Positions 16,498 through 23,666 of a DNA stretch of 23,666 bases are shown piece by piece; position 1 is the first letter of the stretch, and each line of letters begins with the position of its first letter. Position numbers and translations under genes: made by a program. The notes beneath the pieces were generated by a model, which saw only the letters and a list, made by a program, of their open reading frames with translations, was not told where the DNA came from and did no database searches. Origin of the DNA: Cymbomonas tetramitiformis (Eukaryota; Chlorophyta; Pyramimonadophyceae; Pyramimonadales; Pyramimonadaceae); contig LGRX02030474.1 in NCBI GenBank assembly GCA_001247695.2, forward strand, positions 1-23,666, in the 5' to 3' direction.

Positions 16498-16577
16498 TCA
16501 CAAACTCCGGCAACGGTCAATGTGCGTTTTTGTTGCATGCGACGGCTACATGTTTTGCTGCTCGCGTGGCTGTTTAG
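16398..16577 (+). pseudogene. Frame-shifted duplicate fragment of the exostosin-like gene
   Basis: Copy 2 (16416-16525) is read by the host ORF in a different frame from copy 1. In the frame that matches copy 1, the fragment is open from 16398 to TAG 16575-16577, has no ATG and keeps the NSGNGQC motif. Stops at 16383 and 16395 precede it. It looks like the remnant of a second gene copy or of a longer protein. Confidence 0.6.
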
Positions 16578-16813
16578 TTTGCGTGCTTCTTTGGCTTGCG
16601 CGATAATGGTGCGGTTTGCGAACTAGAAGTCGTAAGGAGGGTTTCGGCATCGTTGCTCATATCCAACAACGTTTTCGCAGCTTTAACTGTTTCCCGTTTG
16701 TCGGCTCTAGCGTATATATTGCGTATGTTATCTGTTTTTTGTGGCTCTGTTATCAACGGGGCTCCATCACCATCTTTATTTTTTGGTGCATGTAATGTGC
16801 ACGCGTGCAAATC
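16574..16813 (-). CDS. Small polar ORF without clear start
   Basis: A minus-strand frame open from 16813 to TAA at 16574-16576, about 79 codons. It is protein-like: Lys, Asp, Thr, Ala-rich with a basic end. Its only in-frame ATG is late (about 16659). A TAG at 16814-16816 precedes it in frame. It might be the cytoplasmic part of a protein whose start lies in another frame upstream, but the neighbouring membrane ORF stops at 16828 and cannot be joined by a single simple shift. Low certainty. Confidence 0.3.
   Translation of the reverse strand, partial: DLHACTLHAPKNKDGDGAPLITEPQKTDNIRNIYARADKRETVKAAKTLLDMSNDAETLLTTSSSQTAPLSRKPKKHAN
16775..16780 (-). terminator. AATAAA signal on the minus strand
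   Basis: TTTATT on the plus strand is AATAAA on the minus strand, 48 bases after the stop of the small membrane ORF. It may serve that ORF and the polytopic membrane gene upstream. Confidence 0.45.
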
Positions 16814-16827
16814 CTAAATCAGATTAT

Positions 16828-17049
16828 CTACGTCGTTTGACGACGGACACATGCAAATCGACATGTTTTCAGTTCGTACCGATTGCCGACGCCTACGTGT
16901 GTGTATAGTGTTTGCAATAAACGTTTTGCACTTATTTTCCACACGCAGCGCAGAGTCGTAAAGTGTACAACATGTTGTATGACGATAAATATGGCAACGT
17001 AAACGATGCATCCATTCGGAACTTCGTTTTTTTGTGATAGCTGTCGCAT
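16828..17049 (-). CDS. Small single-pass membrane protein candidate
   Basis: ATG at 17047-17049, TAG at 16828-16830, 73 residues. A hydrophobic stretch (CIVYVAIFIVIQHVVHF) near residues 14-30 could be a membrane helix, followed by a basic tail. It lies 50 bases after the stop of the polytopic membrane gene on the same strand and is followed by AATAAA. Family unknown. Confidence 0.45.
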   Translation of the reverse strand: MRQLSQKNEVPNGCIVYVAIFIVIQHVVHFTTLRCVWKISAKRLLQTLYTHVGVGNRYELKTCRFACVRRQTT

Positions 17050-17099
17050 TTGTGCTTGCTTTCGTCTGTGGGCGTCGTAAACCACCTTTCACGCCGAAT

Positions 17100-17885
17100 T
17101 CATAACCTCATGGTGTGCAAAACGCGAGCAGCTGCGACCACCAGCGCGTCTTGCGTCGCATAGCATACGCGGGCGACGGTTTGCCAGTCGCCCGCGGCTT
17201 CGCCATCGCGGTCGTAGCAACACGGCGACGCGACGGTCCCGATAGCGCCTATCAGCTGCGCCGTTAGCAGAGCGAGCACCACCGTGTACGCGTTATCATC
17301 CCGCGCCGCGTCGGTCGAGTCGCACGTTGACGAAGCGCGGGTCTTGCGCGCACAACGAATCAGATGCACGGCGCTGGCTACGCACACGATCGTAGATATC
17401 GCGCTCATGTGCACGCAGCCGTTGCCTCGCGGCGAGGCGGTTATCGTGGCGCTCACGGCCAGACAATCGTCGTGCGCAAATTCCCGTGCGCGGGCTTGCA
17501 ATATGAGTGGGTGGGTGATAAGAATAGTCACCGAGTGATCCTCCAGACGCGCGTGGACGGAGCGGCAGTGCGCGCCGCACAGTAGCAGCGCTTGCGCTCC
17601 GAACAGGAACAGCGCGTGTTGCGTGCCGTTCACGGGCAGGTCGCACGGTGCGTTGTAGGCGACGATGTAAAAAACGAGCACCGCCACGCACACGAGAGAG
17701 GCGCACGCGGATGGCACCGTATCGACGACGTGCTCCTCGTCGTCGCAACACGTCCGCAGCGTACGCCAATTCAAGCAGCCAGCCAGATGTCTCAAACGAG
17801 TGGCGCCGAAAAGTACAACCACCAAAATGAAAAATATAGCGACGTCACGCTGCCAGTCGTGCGCGTCGCTGTCGTTGGCGCACAT
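17100..17885 (-). CDS. Multi-pass membrane protein of unknown family
   Basis: A 261-residue protein from the ATG at 17883-17885; TGA at 17100-17102. Five clear hydrophobic segments (for example VAIFFILVVVLFGA, LVCVAVLVFYIVAY and VVLALLTAQLIGAIGTVA) and a possible sixth near the C-terminus indicate a polytopic protein. Many Cys sit in the loops (a TCCDDEE loop and a SPCCYDRDGE loop). The frame also has an ATG at 17939 that would overlap the divergent gene's start; 17885 is chosen because the TATA element at 17914-17923 sits between. It is divergent from the giant glycoprotein, with which it may share a promoter. I could not assign it to a known envelope protein family. Confidence 0.72.
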   Translation of the reverse strand: MCANDSDAHDWQRDVAIFFILVVVLFGATRLRHLAGCLNWRTLRTCCDDEEHVVDTVPSACASLVCVAVLVFYIVAYNAPCDLPVNGTQHALFLFGAQALLLCGAHCRSVHARLEDHSVTILITHPLILQARAREFAHDDCLAVSATITASPRGNGCVHMSAISTIVCVASAVHLIRCARKTRASSTCDSTDAARDDNAYTVVLALLTAQLIGAIGTVASPCCYDRDGEAAGDWQTVARVCYATQDALVVAAARVLHTMRL

Positions 17886-17913
17886 GTTGCTTCGTTTTTT
17901 TTGACTGGCGCGC

Positions 17914-17923
17914 GTATATATAC
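17914..17923. promoter_or_regulatory. Palindromic TATA element shared by divergent genes
   Basis: GTATATATAC is a perfect palindrome between the polytopic membrane gene (minus) and the giant glycoprotein gene (plus). With about 30 bases to the start site, plus-strand messages would begin near 17945-17955, after the ATG at 17938 and before the one at 17971. Confidence 0.6.
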
Positions 17924-17937
17924 ACCCAAAGGAAAAC

Positions 17938-20900
17938 ATGAGAAGGAACGCACCGGAGCGCTCGCGCGCTATGCTCGTGCGGTACGCTTTATGGCTTGTT
18001 GTAATAAATGTGTGTTTCGCGCGGCACGATCAGCACGTGGACACGCACCCGGCTTATCACGTTGTCTACGAGGGCTTGGCCTCGCCAACCTGCACTCCCA
18101 GCGAAGGGCGCACACCGACGAAAGCGGAATGCGCGGCGTACTCGGCGGACGTCGCGCTGCGGGTGGAGGGTGATGCTTATCACCAAGTCACCTATATCGA
18201 CGAGGCGCATTTTCGATACGACGACCCGTCACACTGGTCGCTGTTCGTCGCCCTGACCGGACCGGGATGTCGCGCGTGGATCGTGCAAGACACGCTTTAC
18301 ATCGTGCACTCGCTCGTAAACGACACCGGCGGCACCGGTTTTGCGTACGCCGACAGCTGGAAACCCATGCTCTGCGTCACGCCCTCGCCACCGCCGCCGC
18401 CGCCGTACATGCCTATGCCGCAGGAGCTGCCTCCGCATCTACGAAACCTTATCGCGGATGGTGGAGCGCACCTAAACCGCAGCATGGTGAACTATTTCTA
18501 CTACGAAAATTACTTGACCTACGACCCCCAAAACAACCCCACGCACGCGCACGGTAGCGTGACGCTGTGCGGCGCGGACGGTTTAGGGAATCAGCTGCGC
18601 ACTCACCGAGGCTGCAAGGCGTACGCGATGCACGCCACAGCGCACAACGCCTCCGCCTACTTCGATTACGTAGACGAGAGCACCATGCACTTTGCAACCA
18701 CCGCCGTGGATCTGTTTATGCATCTAAATTCGGGTTGCGTGCTGCTGCCGTGCGGGCTGGTATTCGGCGACGTGGGACACGCCGACTGCCATCAAGGCCA
18801 GCAGCTGGTCGTCGCGTACATAAATCGCACCGCCATACACATGATCGCCGCGGAGTTGGGCGACGCGGACCCGCATCACGACGATTTTCTTTATCGGGAC
18901 GTCGTGCACTCGAACTTGCTGGGATACCCGGTTTGTAAAAAACTCACCTTAGCGCAAAACGCGTACGCGGTGACCTCGAACACGGAACGATGCACGCAAA
19001 TACGAGCAGACGCCGTGTACGTGGAAATCGCGGACCAAACGCAATGCCACAACGCCTCGGTGGCGCTGGATCTGGACTTTGTACCGTCCGACGCAAAACG
19101 TTACGACGTAAACGACCTTAGCGGTATCAACCCGGGATGCGTCGCGGTGACGCAGGACGGGACCGCCCTCTTCAACACCGTGTCCAACGTGTCCGACCGG
19201 CTGGGGCGCGGAAGTCCCATCTGCTACGCACCCGAGCGTGTGTTTGGTCTGTTTTTTATGGAATGGATCGACGGTCCTCTGATTTTTGACGATCTGGACG
19301 CGCGCGAGACCGCCCTGCTCACGTCCAGATTCGAAAACGCGCTAAGCCAGCTGCCGGAAATCCATACGGCAGGCGTGGACGTGGTGTACCCGGCGGGGGC
19401 AGAGTTTACGGCCGACTCGCGTCGGCTCATGCAGAGCGACGACCCGGCGGCGCCGAACGCCAACAGCGTCATCCTCAACGTCACGGTTAACTTCGCAAAC
19501 ACCACCCGCGACACTATGATACGTTTTATCGTGGACCTGTATTACTATCCAGAACGCGTGTACAATGAAACATTTACGCAGAAGTACGGCACACCAACGC
19601 CCGTGTATTACGAGATCACCGATACCATCGTGCCCACCGCCACGGCCGCTCCCGTCGTGGCACCCAAGGTGGTTGACGAGTTTTACGGGTTGGATATTTT
19701 TAAGATGCACGGGCGCGACATTATACCGAACCACTTTTACGGTCTAGCGCACGCACCCGCAACCACCACACACGCCAGCGCACCCACCATGGCGACACGC
19801 GAGGTGTTTTCGCGGCCAGAGGCGGTATCGTTTTACGGCGTGAGCGTCGTAAACAGGTCGAAAATCCTTTCGCAATCGCACCGTACGGTCGAACAACACG
19901 CGCCGTTTTATGGGTTGCATACCGGTTTGCTCAAAGAGGTAAGCGCACCTGTTGTACGATACGGCGCGACGGCAGACCTTCCGTTACTGGATGGTTGCGA
20001 CGAGGAGGCGCTCGCTCGGACGCGCCAGTATCTTATATCGTACCACGCAGCGGAAGATACGGTTTCGGAACTGTACGACACGCTAGCTGTTGAGAGCGTG
20101 TCGGTGACTGCCAGAATTATCAGTTACCCCTTTTTTTATGGATCGGCGTGTGTGGCACGCGTGACCATCATGTACAACGCCGCAGGCGATGACGCCGGTG
20201 CCGATGTCGTCGATCCGTGGCACGGCGATCGCTGCGCGATGTTCGGCCCAATACTACTTCCTGACTGTGAAACACCGCCGCCCCCGCTCGGTGTGGACGA
20301 CGCCACGCCGGCCCCGCTACCGGCGCCGACCGCTCCACACGCCCAAACGAGCGTCATGTACGGTCTGCACCACGCGCGCACGCGCAGGTACGAGGCGGTG
20401 GCGGATCTCGTGTTCGCAAGCGCGTGCGACCGGGAGGCGTTGGCGAGCGTGCGGGACGCGCTGCTCGAGCGGCACGGCGCGTTGCACGATCTGCGGGTGA
20501 GCGTCACCGTCTTGGCGCACCGCTTTTACGGGTTGGGCTGCACGTTGCGCGCCAACGTCACCTTCACGAGCGATTCAGACGCGGACGGTACAAGCAACGA
20601 CGAGGACGATCTCGTCACGGATCCGTGGTCCGGGGACGCGTGTCGCCTCTTCGGTTCGCTGCTGATGCCGGACTGCGGTGTACCCCCGCCGACGTCAACG
20701 CCGGTGGCGCCGTATCTCGAACCGCCCGTGGCGAGCGGCGATCCGCCGTCGCGTGCGGTGGAGCTGGTCGTGGAGCTGTACGGGTTCTACGGCATCGAAA
20801 CGCAAAGCCCGGCATCGACGAGCAGCACCGCGCGCACCGAAACGCCATCATCCCCCACGCCGGCGCCGACCGCTCCACACGCCCAAACGAGCGTCATGTA

Positions 20901-23666
20901 CGGTCTGCACCACGCGCGCACGCGCAGGTACGAGGCGGTGGCGGATCTCGTGTTCGCAAGCGCGTGCGGCCTGGAGGCGTTGGCGAGCGTGCGGGACGCG
21001 CTGCTCGCGCGGCACGGCGCGTTGCACGATCTGCGGGTGAGCGTCACCGTCTTGGCGCACCGGTTTTACGGGTTGGGCTGCACGTTGCGCGCCAACGTCA
21101 CCTTCACGAGCGATTCAGACGCGGACGGTACAAGCAACGACGAGGACGATCTCATCACGGATCCGTGGTCCGGGGACGCGTGCCGCCTCTTCGGTTCGCT
21201 GCTGATGCCGGACTGCGGTGTACCCCCGCCGACGTCAACGCCGGTGGTGCCGTATCTCGTACCGCCCGTGGCGAGCGGCGATCCGCCGTCGCGTGCGGTG
21301 GAGCTGGTCGCGGAGCTGTACGGGTTCTACGGTATCGAAACGCAGAGACCGGCATCGACGAGCAGCACCGCGCGCACCGAAACGCCATCATCACCCACGC
21401 CGGCGCCGACCGCTCCACACGCCCAAACGAGCGTCATGTACGGTCTGCACCACGCGCGCACGCGCAGGTACGAGGCGGTGGCGGATCTCGTGTTCGCAAG
21501 CGCGTGCGACCGGGAGGCGTTGGCGAGCGTGCGGGACGTGCTGCTCGAGCGGCACGGCGCGTTGCACGATCTGCGGGTGAGCGTTACCGTCTTGGCGCAC
21601 CGCTTTTACGGGTTGGGCTGCACGTTGCGCGCCAACGTCACCTTCACGAGCGATTCAGACGCGGACGGTACAAGCAACGACGAGGACGATCTCATCACGG
21701 ATCCGTGGTCCGGGGATGCGTGTCGCCTCTTCGGGTCGCTGCTGATGCCGGACTGCGGAGTACCCCCGCCGACGTCAACGCCGGTGGCGCCGTATCTCGA
21801 ACCGCCCGTGGCGAGCGGCGATCCGTCGTCGCGTGCGGTGGAGCTGGTCGCGGAGCTGTACGGGTTCTACGGTATCGAAACGCAGAGACCGGCATCGTCT
21901 AGCAGCACCGCGCTCACCGAACAGGGGGGTGCCGTATCACCTCGTGCCGACACGGCGTCGCTCGTGCACGAAGCTGCCCCATTGTTTTACGGAATTTACG
22001 GTTTGCAAACATCACCGCCATATGATCAGCTGGCTTTGTCTTCGGCCATCAGTAACGCGCAAGTCACAACAGAAACAGCAAATTCCGACGCTTTTTACGG
22101 GCTTAAACACTCTGACTCCTTTTCGGTGCGCAATTATGTTGAGACGAGCGCATCGGATTTTTACGGTTTTTACGGTGTGAGTACGATAGCACCCATCGAG
22201 GTTGCGCGTGGGAACGTCGAGGTGGGTCTTTGCCTAATCGTGCAACAGTTGCAGTCGCCGACGACCCTGGCGTGCGGTGCATCCAACGACGTACAGGCGC
22301 AGCGCACTATTTGCGAAGCCAATGTCGCGCTTTACCGGCGAGGCCTTGCGACCGCGCGCAACATAACGGTGTTTCCTTACGCGTGCGACGGGGCCGACAG
22401 CGTTGATGAGTTGTACATCGTGCGAAAATCCGCGTTTTACTATTACTGGTTTGGTATGAACGATCGGAACATATCCACCGACGGCACCGCGCCGATACAA
22501 CCTCATCAAATCGTGTTGCAGTATGAGCTGAAAGATCAAGGTAACGGCAACTGCACCGTTAGTTTTGACGAGAGAGTGTACGACGACACGTTCTGCGCGC
22601 CGCCTCCGAGCCCGTTCCCTATCACGCCACCCCCGCTCCCGTTGGCACCCCCGTCAGCGCCGGTCGCGCTGCTTGAAATGTACGGTCACCGAATGATGAC
22701 CCTGCAGGTCACCGCAACTTTGCGATTCATGGACGTTTCTTGCGCGGAGCTCGAGAGCACGGCGCCGAACGTGCGCGCCGAACGCGCGTACGGTGCGGCC
22801 GGTAGCGCGCAATCGACAATCCGCATTGCTTACAACGAACGCAGCATTAACTGGTACGGTCTGCGGAATGGCGGATGCGACATGGAAGTCATCGCCGAGT
22901 TGCTCGTGCCGATCGTGAATCCTGACGGCACGTTAAACCATTCTGCTTTTATCTGCGACGCCGCGCTAGCGTCTCATTTTCCACGTGGCGAGTGTCTAAA
23001 CTTACCCCCAGCCACCGTTTCACCGCCATCACCTTCCGCGCCTCCGATCGTTGCGCCCTTTGAGGTTTCGCAGTTCTATGGTATTCGGCCGCATGTCGTC
23101 ACGTATAAAACTACGGCCGAGTTAAATTTGGATGGCTCGTGCGATAATCTACGCCTAACGGAGGTGGATAACTCGATAAGAAGGCATCACGCGTCCATGT
23201 ACGCGGTAAACGCCGCTGACGTGCAGCTTATCATCGAGGTGGCCGCAAAATTTTACGGAATGGGTTGTGTTCTGCGTATCAACCTCGCGTACGCTGTCAC
23301 GCCCGAGTCGACCAGCGATACGAACGCCGACGAGGTGGTGGATCCGTGGGACGGCGACCCGTGTTTGATTTTCGGAGCTGCCTTGATTATGGGATGCGAC
23401 GATAACTCCTTACCTCCTCCTGCGCCGGTCGTGTCCGCAGCGCCGCGCATTTTTTCGACGGAGCTTGTGCAGCAGCAAAACGATCAGCGCGCAACCCCGC
23501 TATTTTACGGATTTTACGGCAACGACGCGCGCGCGTCCTTGAACGAGCGCGACGCGGGTGGGCGAATCGACACTTCGGTATCGGTGGACGTTGTGTACGG
23601 CCTGATATCGCCATCGGCGGGGGACGCGCTCACGCGTTACGGCGCGGTGCGGATGCTCGTACTGCA
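17938..23666 (+). CDS. Giant modular surface glycoprotein with FYG motifs (3' end outside window)
   Basis: One frame without stops from ATG 17938 (alternative ATG 17971) to the window's end, at least 1898 codons. Both starts give a hydrophobic leader ending VCFA, a signal peptide. The N-terminal 550 residues are Cys-rich and contain a run of prolines near 18388. From about 19680 onward, four-Cys modules alternate with Pro/Ala/Thr linkers; modules lie at about 19960-20280, three in the 540-bp repeats, 22680-23010 and 23100-23420, with a more divergent one at 22200-22610. Typical module: SAC, then FYGxGC, an Asp-rich loop, DPWxGDxC, then a final Cys and PPP. Sequons such as NVT, NAS and NIT are frequent. 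No transmembrane anchor is visible, but the C-terminus is missing. It is probably a virion surface or secreted adhesin-like protein. Family not recognised. Confidence 0.82.
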   Translation, partial: MRRNAPERSRAMLVRYALWLVVINVCFARHDQHVDTHPAYHVVYEGLASPTCTPSEGRTPTKAECAAYSADVALRVEGDAYHQVTYIDEAHFRYDDPSHWSLFVALTGPGCRAWIVQDTLYIVHSLVNDTGGTGFAYADSWKPMLCVTPSPPPPPPYMPMPQELPPHLRNLIADGGAHLNRSMVNYFYYENYLTYDPQNNPTHAHGSVTLCGADGLGNQLRTHRGCKAYAMHATAHNASAYFDYVDESTMHFATTAVDLFMHLNSGCVLLPCGLVFGDVGHADCHQGQQLVVAYINRTAIHMIAAELGDADPHHDDFLYRDVVHSNLLGYPVCKKLTLAQNAYAVTSNTERCTQIRADAVYVEIADQTQCHNASVALDLDFVPSDAKRYDVNDLSGINPGCVAVTQDGTALFNTVSNVSDRLGRGSPICYAPERVFGLFFMEWIDGPLIFDDLDARETALLTSRFENALSQLPEIHTAGVDVVYPAGAEFTADSRRLMQSDDPAAPNANSVILNVTVNFANTTRDTMIRFIVDLYYYPERVYNETFTQKYGTPTPVYYEITDTIVPTATAAPVVAPKVVDEFYGLDIFKMHGRDIIPNHFYGLAHAPATTTHASAPTMATREVFSRPEAVSFYGVSVVNRSKILSQSHRTVEQHAPFYGLHTGLLKEVSAPVVRYGATADLPLLDGCDEEALARTRQYLISYHAAEDTVSELYDTLAVESVSVTARIISYPFFYGSACVARVTIMYNAAGDDAGADVVDPWHGDRCAMFGPILLPDCETPPPPLGVDDATPAPLPAPTAPHAQTSVMYGLHHARTRRYEAVADLVFASACDREALASVRDALLERHGALHDLRVSVTVLAHRFYGLGCTLRANVTFTSDSDADGTSNDEDDLVTDPWSGDACRLFGSLLMPDCGVPPPTSTPVAPYLEPPVASGDPPSRAVELVVELYGFYGIETQSPASTSSTARTETPSSPTPAPTAPHAQTSVMYGLHHARTRRYEAVADLVFASACGLEALASVRDALLARHGALHDLRVSVTVLAHRFYGLGCTLRANVTFTSDSDADGTSNDEDDLITDPWSGDACRLFGSLLMPDCGVPPPTSTPVVPYLVPPVASGDPPSRAVELVAELYGFYGIETQRPASTSSTARTETPSSPTPAPTAPHAQTSVMYGLHHARTRRYEAVADLVFASACDREALASVRDVLLERHGALHDLRVSVTVLAHRFYGLGCTLRANVTFTSDSDADGTSNDEDDLITDPWSGDACRLFGSLLMPDCGVPPPTSTPVAPYLEPPVASGDPSSRAVELVAELYGFYGIETQRPASSSSTALTEQGGAVSPRADTASLVHEAAPLFYGIYGLQTSPPYDQLALSSAISNAQVTTETANSDAFYGLKHSDSFSVRNYVETSASDFYGFYGVSTIAPIEVARGNVEVGLCLIVQQLQSPTTLACGASNDVQAQRTICEANVALYRRGLATARNITVFPYACDGADSVDELYIVRKSAFYYYWFGMNDRNISTDGTAPIQPHQIVLQYELKDQGNGNCTVSFDERVYDDTFCAPPPSPFPITPPPLPLAPPSAPVALLEMYGHRMMTLQVTATLRFMDVSCAELESTAPNVRAERAYGAAGSAQSTIRIAYNERSINWYGLRNGGCDMEVIAELLVPIVNPDGTLNHSAFICDAALASHFPRGECLNLPPATVSPPSPSAPPIVAPFEVSQFYGIRPHVVTYKTTAELNLDGSCDNLRLTEVDNSIRRHHASMYAVNAADVQLIIEVAAKFYGMGCVLRINLAYAVTPESTSDTNADEVVDPWDGDPCLIFGAALIMGCDDNSLPPPAPVVSAAPRIFSTELVQQQNDQRATPLFYGFYGNDARASLNERDAGGRIDTSVSVDVVYGLISPSAGDALTRYGAVRMLVL
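20320..21902 (+). repeat. Three 540-bp near-identical tandem repeats
   Basis: Units begin at 20320, 20860 and 21400 and each encodes 180 residues: a Pro/Thr linker, a four-Cys module and a YGFYG-containing linker. By hand, units 1 and 2 differ at about 13 of 540 positions and units 1 and 3 at about 11 before the third unit diverges near 21899. The period keeps the frame. Outside the array the same module recurs only in diverged form. Confidence 0.92.

Noticed and set aside
17100..17885. Herpesvirus-type glycoprotein M homologue
   Set aside because: Several hydrophobic segments alone are not enough; it has fewer segments and I see no family-specific motif.
20424..21902. A long Arg-rich plus-strand ORF inside the tandem repeats
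   Set aside because: It begins at a GTG within the giant glycoprotein gene and stays open because the 540-bp period preserves every frame. Its composition is that of an out-of-frame shadow.

Overview
The window looks like part of a large eukaryotic double-stranded DNA virus, or a copy of one integrated in a host genome. Short, apparently intronless genes are packed on both strands. Several are preceded by TATA boxes, some palindromic and shared by divergent genes, and some are followed by AATAAA signals, which points to transcription by a nuclear Pol II-type machinery. Recognisable products are a DEDDh 3'-5' exonuclease, a RING-finger protein, two type II membrane glycosyltransferases (one GT11 fucosyltransferase-like, one exostosin-like) and a very large secreted or surface glycoprotein. 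No hallmark gene (major capsid, DNA polymerase, packaging ATPase) lies in the window, so I do not name a family or a host.

Layout. 1-2608: the 3' end of an unknown gene, then a minus-strand exonuclease and a plus-strand unknown gene diverging from one TATA element; the plus-strand gene is split between two frames. 2701-6454: an inserted 5'-truncated non-LTR retrotransposon bounded by a 13-bp target-site duplication. It lies between two convergent viral genes and destroys neither. Its single ORF joins a PCIF1/CAPAM-like methyltransferase-type region, a complete RNase H, a charged linker, a CCHC-like zinc finger and a restriction-like-endonuclease-type C-terminus; no reverse transcriptase remains. 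6644-10142: a minus-strand protein with two repeat blocks, a small plus-strand gene with unclear frame, and two minus-strand genes joined by an ATGA stop/start overlap. 10487-12434: a Cys-rich plus-strand gene and a very small gene that changes frame.

12435-16577: the GT11-like enzyme, the RING protein and the exostosin-like enzyme; the 3' end of the last overlaps a diverged 110-bp duplication read in a different frame. 16574-17885: minus-strand small ORFs and a multi-pass membrane protein. 17938-23666: one uninterrupted reading frame that runs off the right end (at least 1898 codons), with a signal peptide, four-cysteine modules, proline-rich linkers, three near-identical 540-bp tandem repeats and a recurring aromatic-Tyr-Gly motif.

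A plausible joint reading is an envelope or surface-glycan locus: two virus-encoded glycosyltransferases and a polytopic membrane protein close to a giant Cys-rich, N-glycosylatable surface protein. Several small genes show frame breaks or an in-frame stop. They may reflect single-base sequence errors, decay of an integrated copy, or recoding; the sequence alone cannot decide. All translations and alignments here were done by eye.
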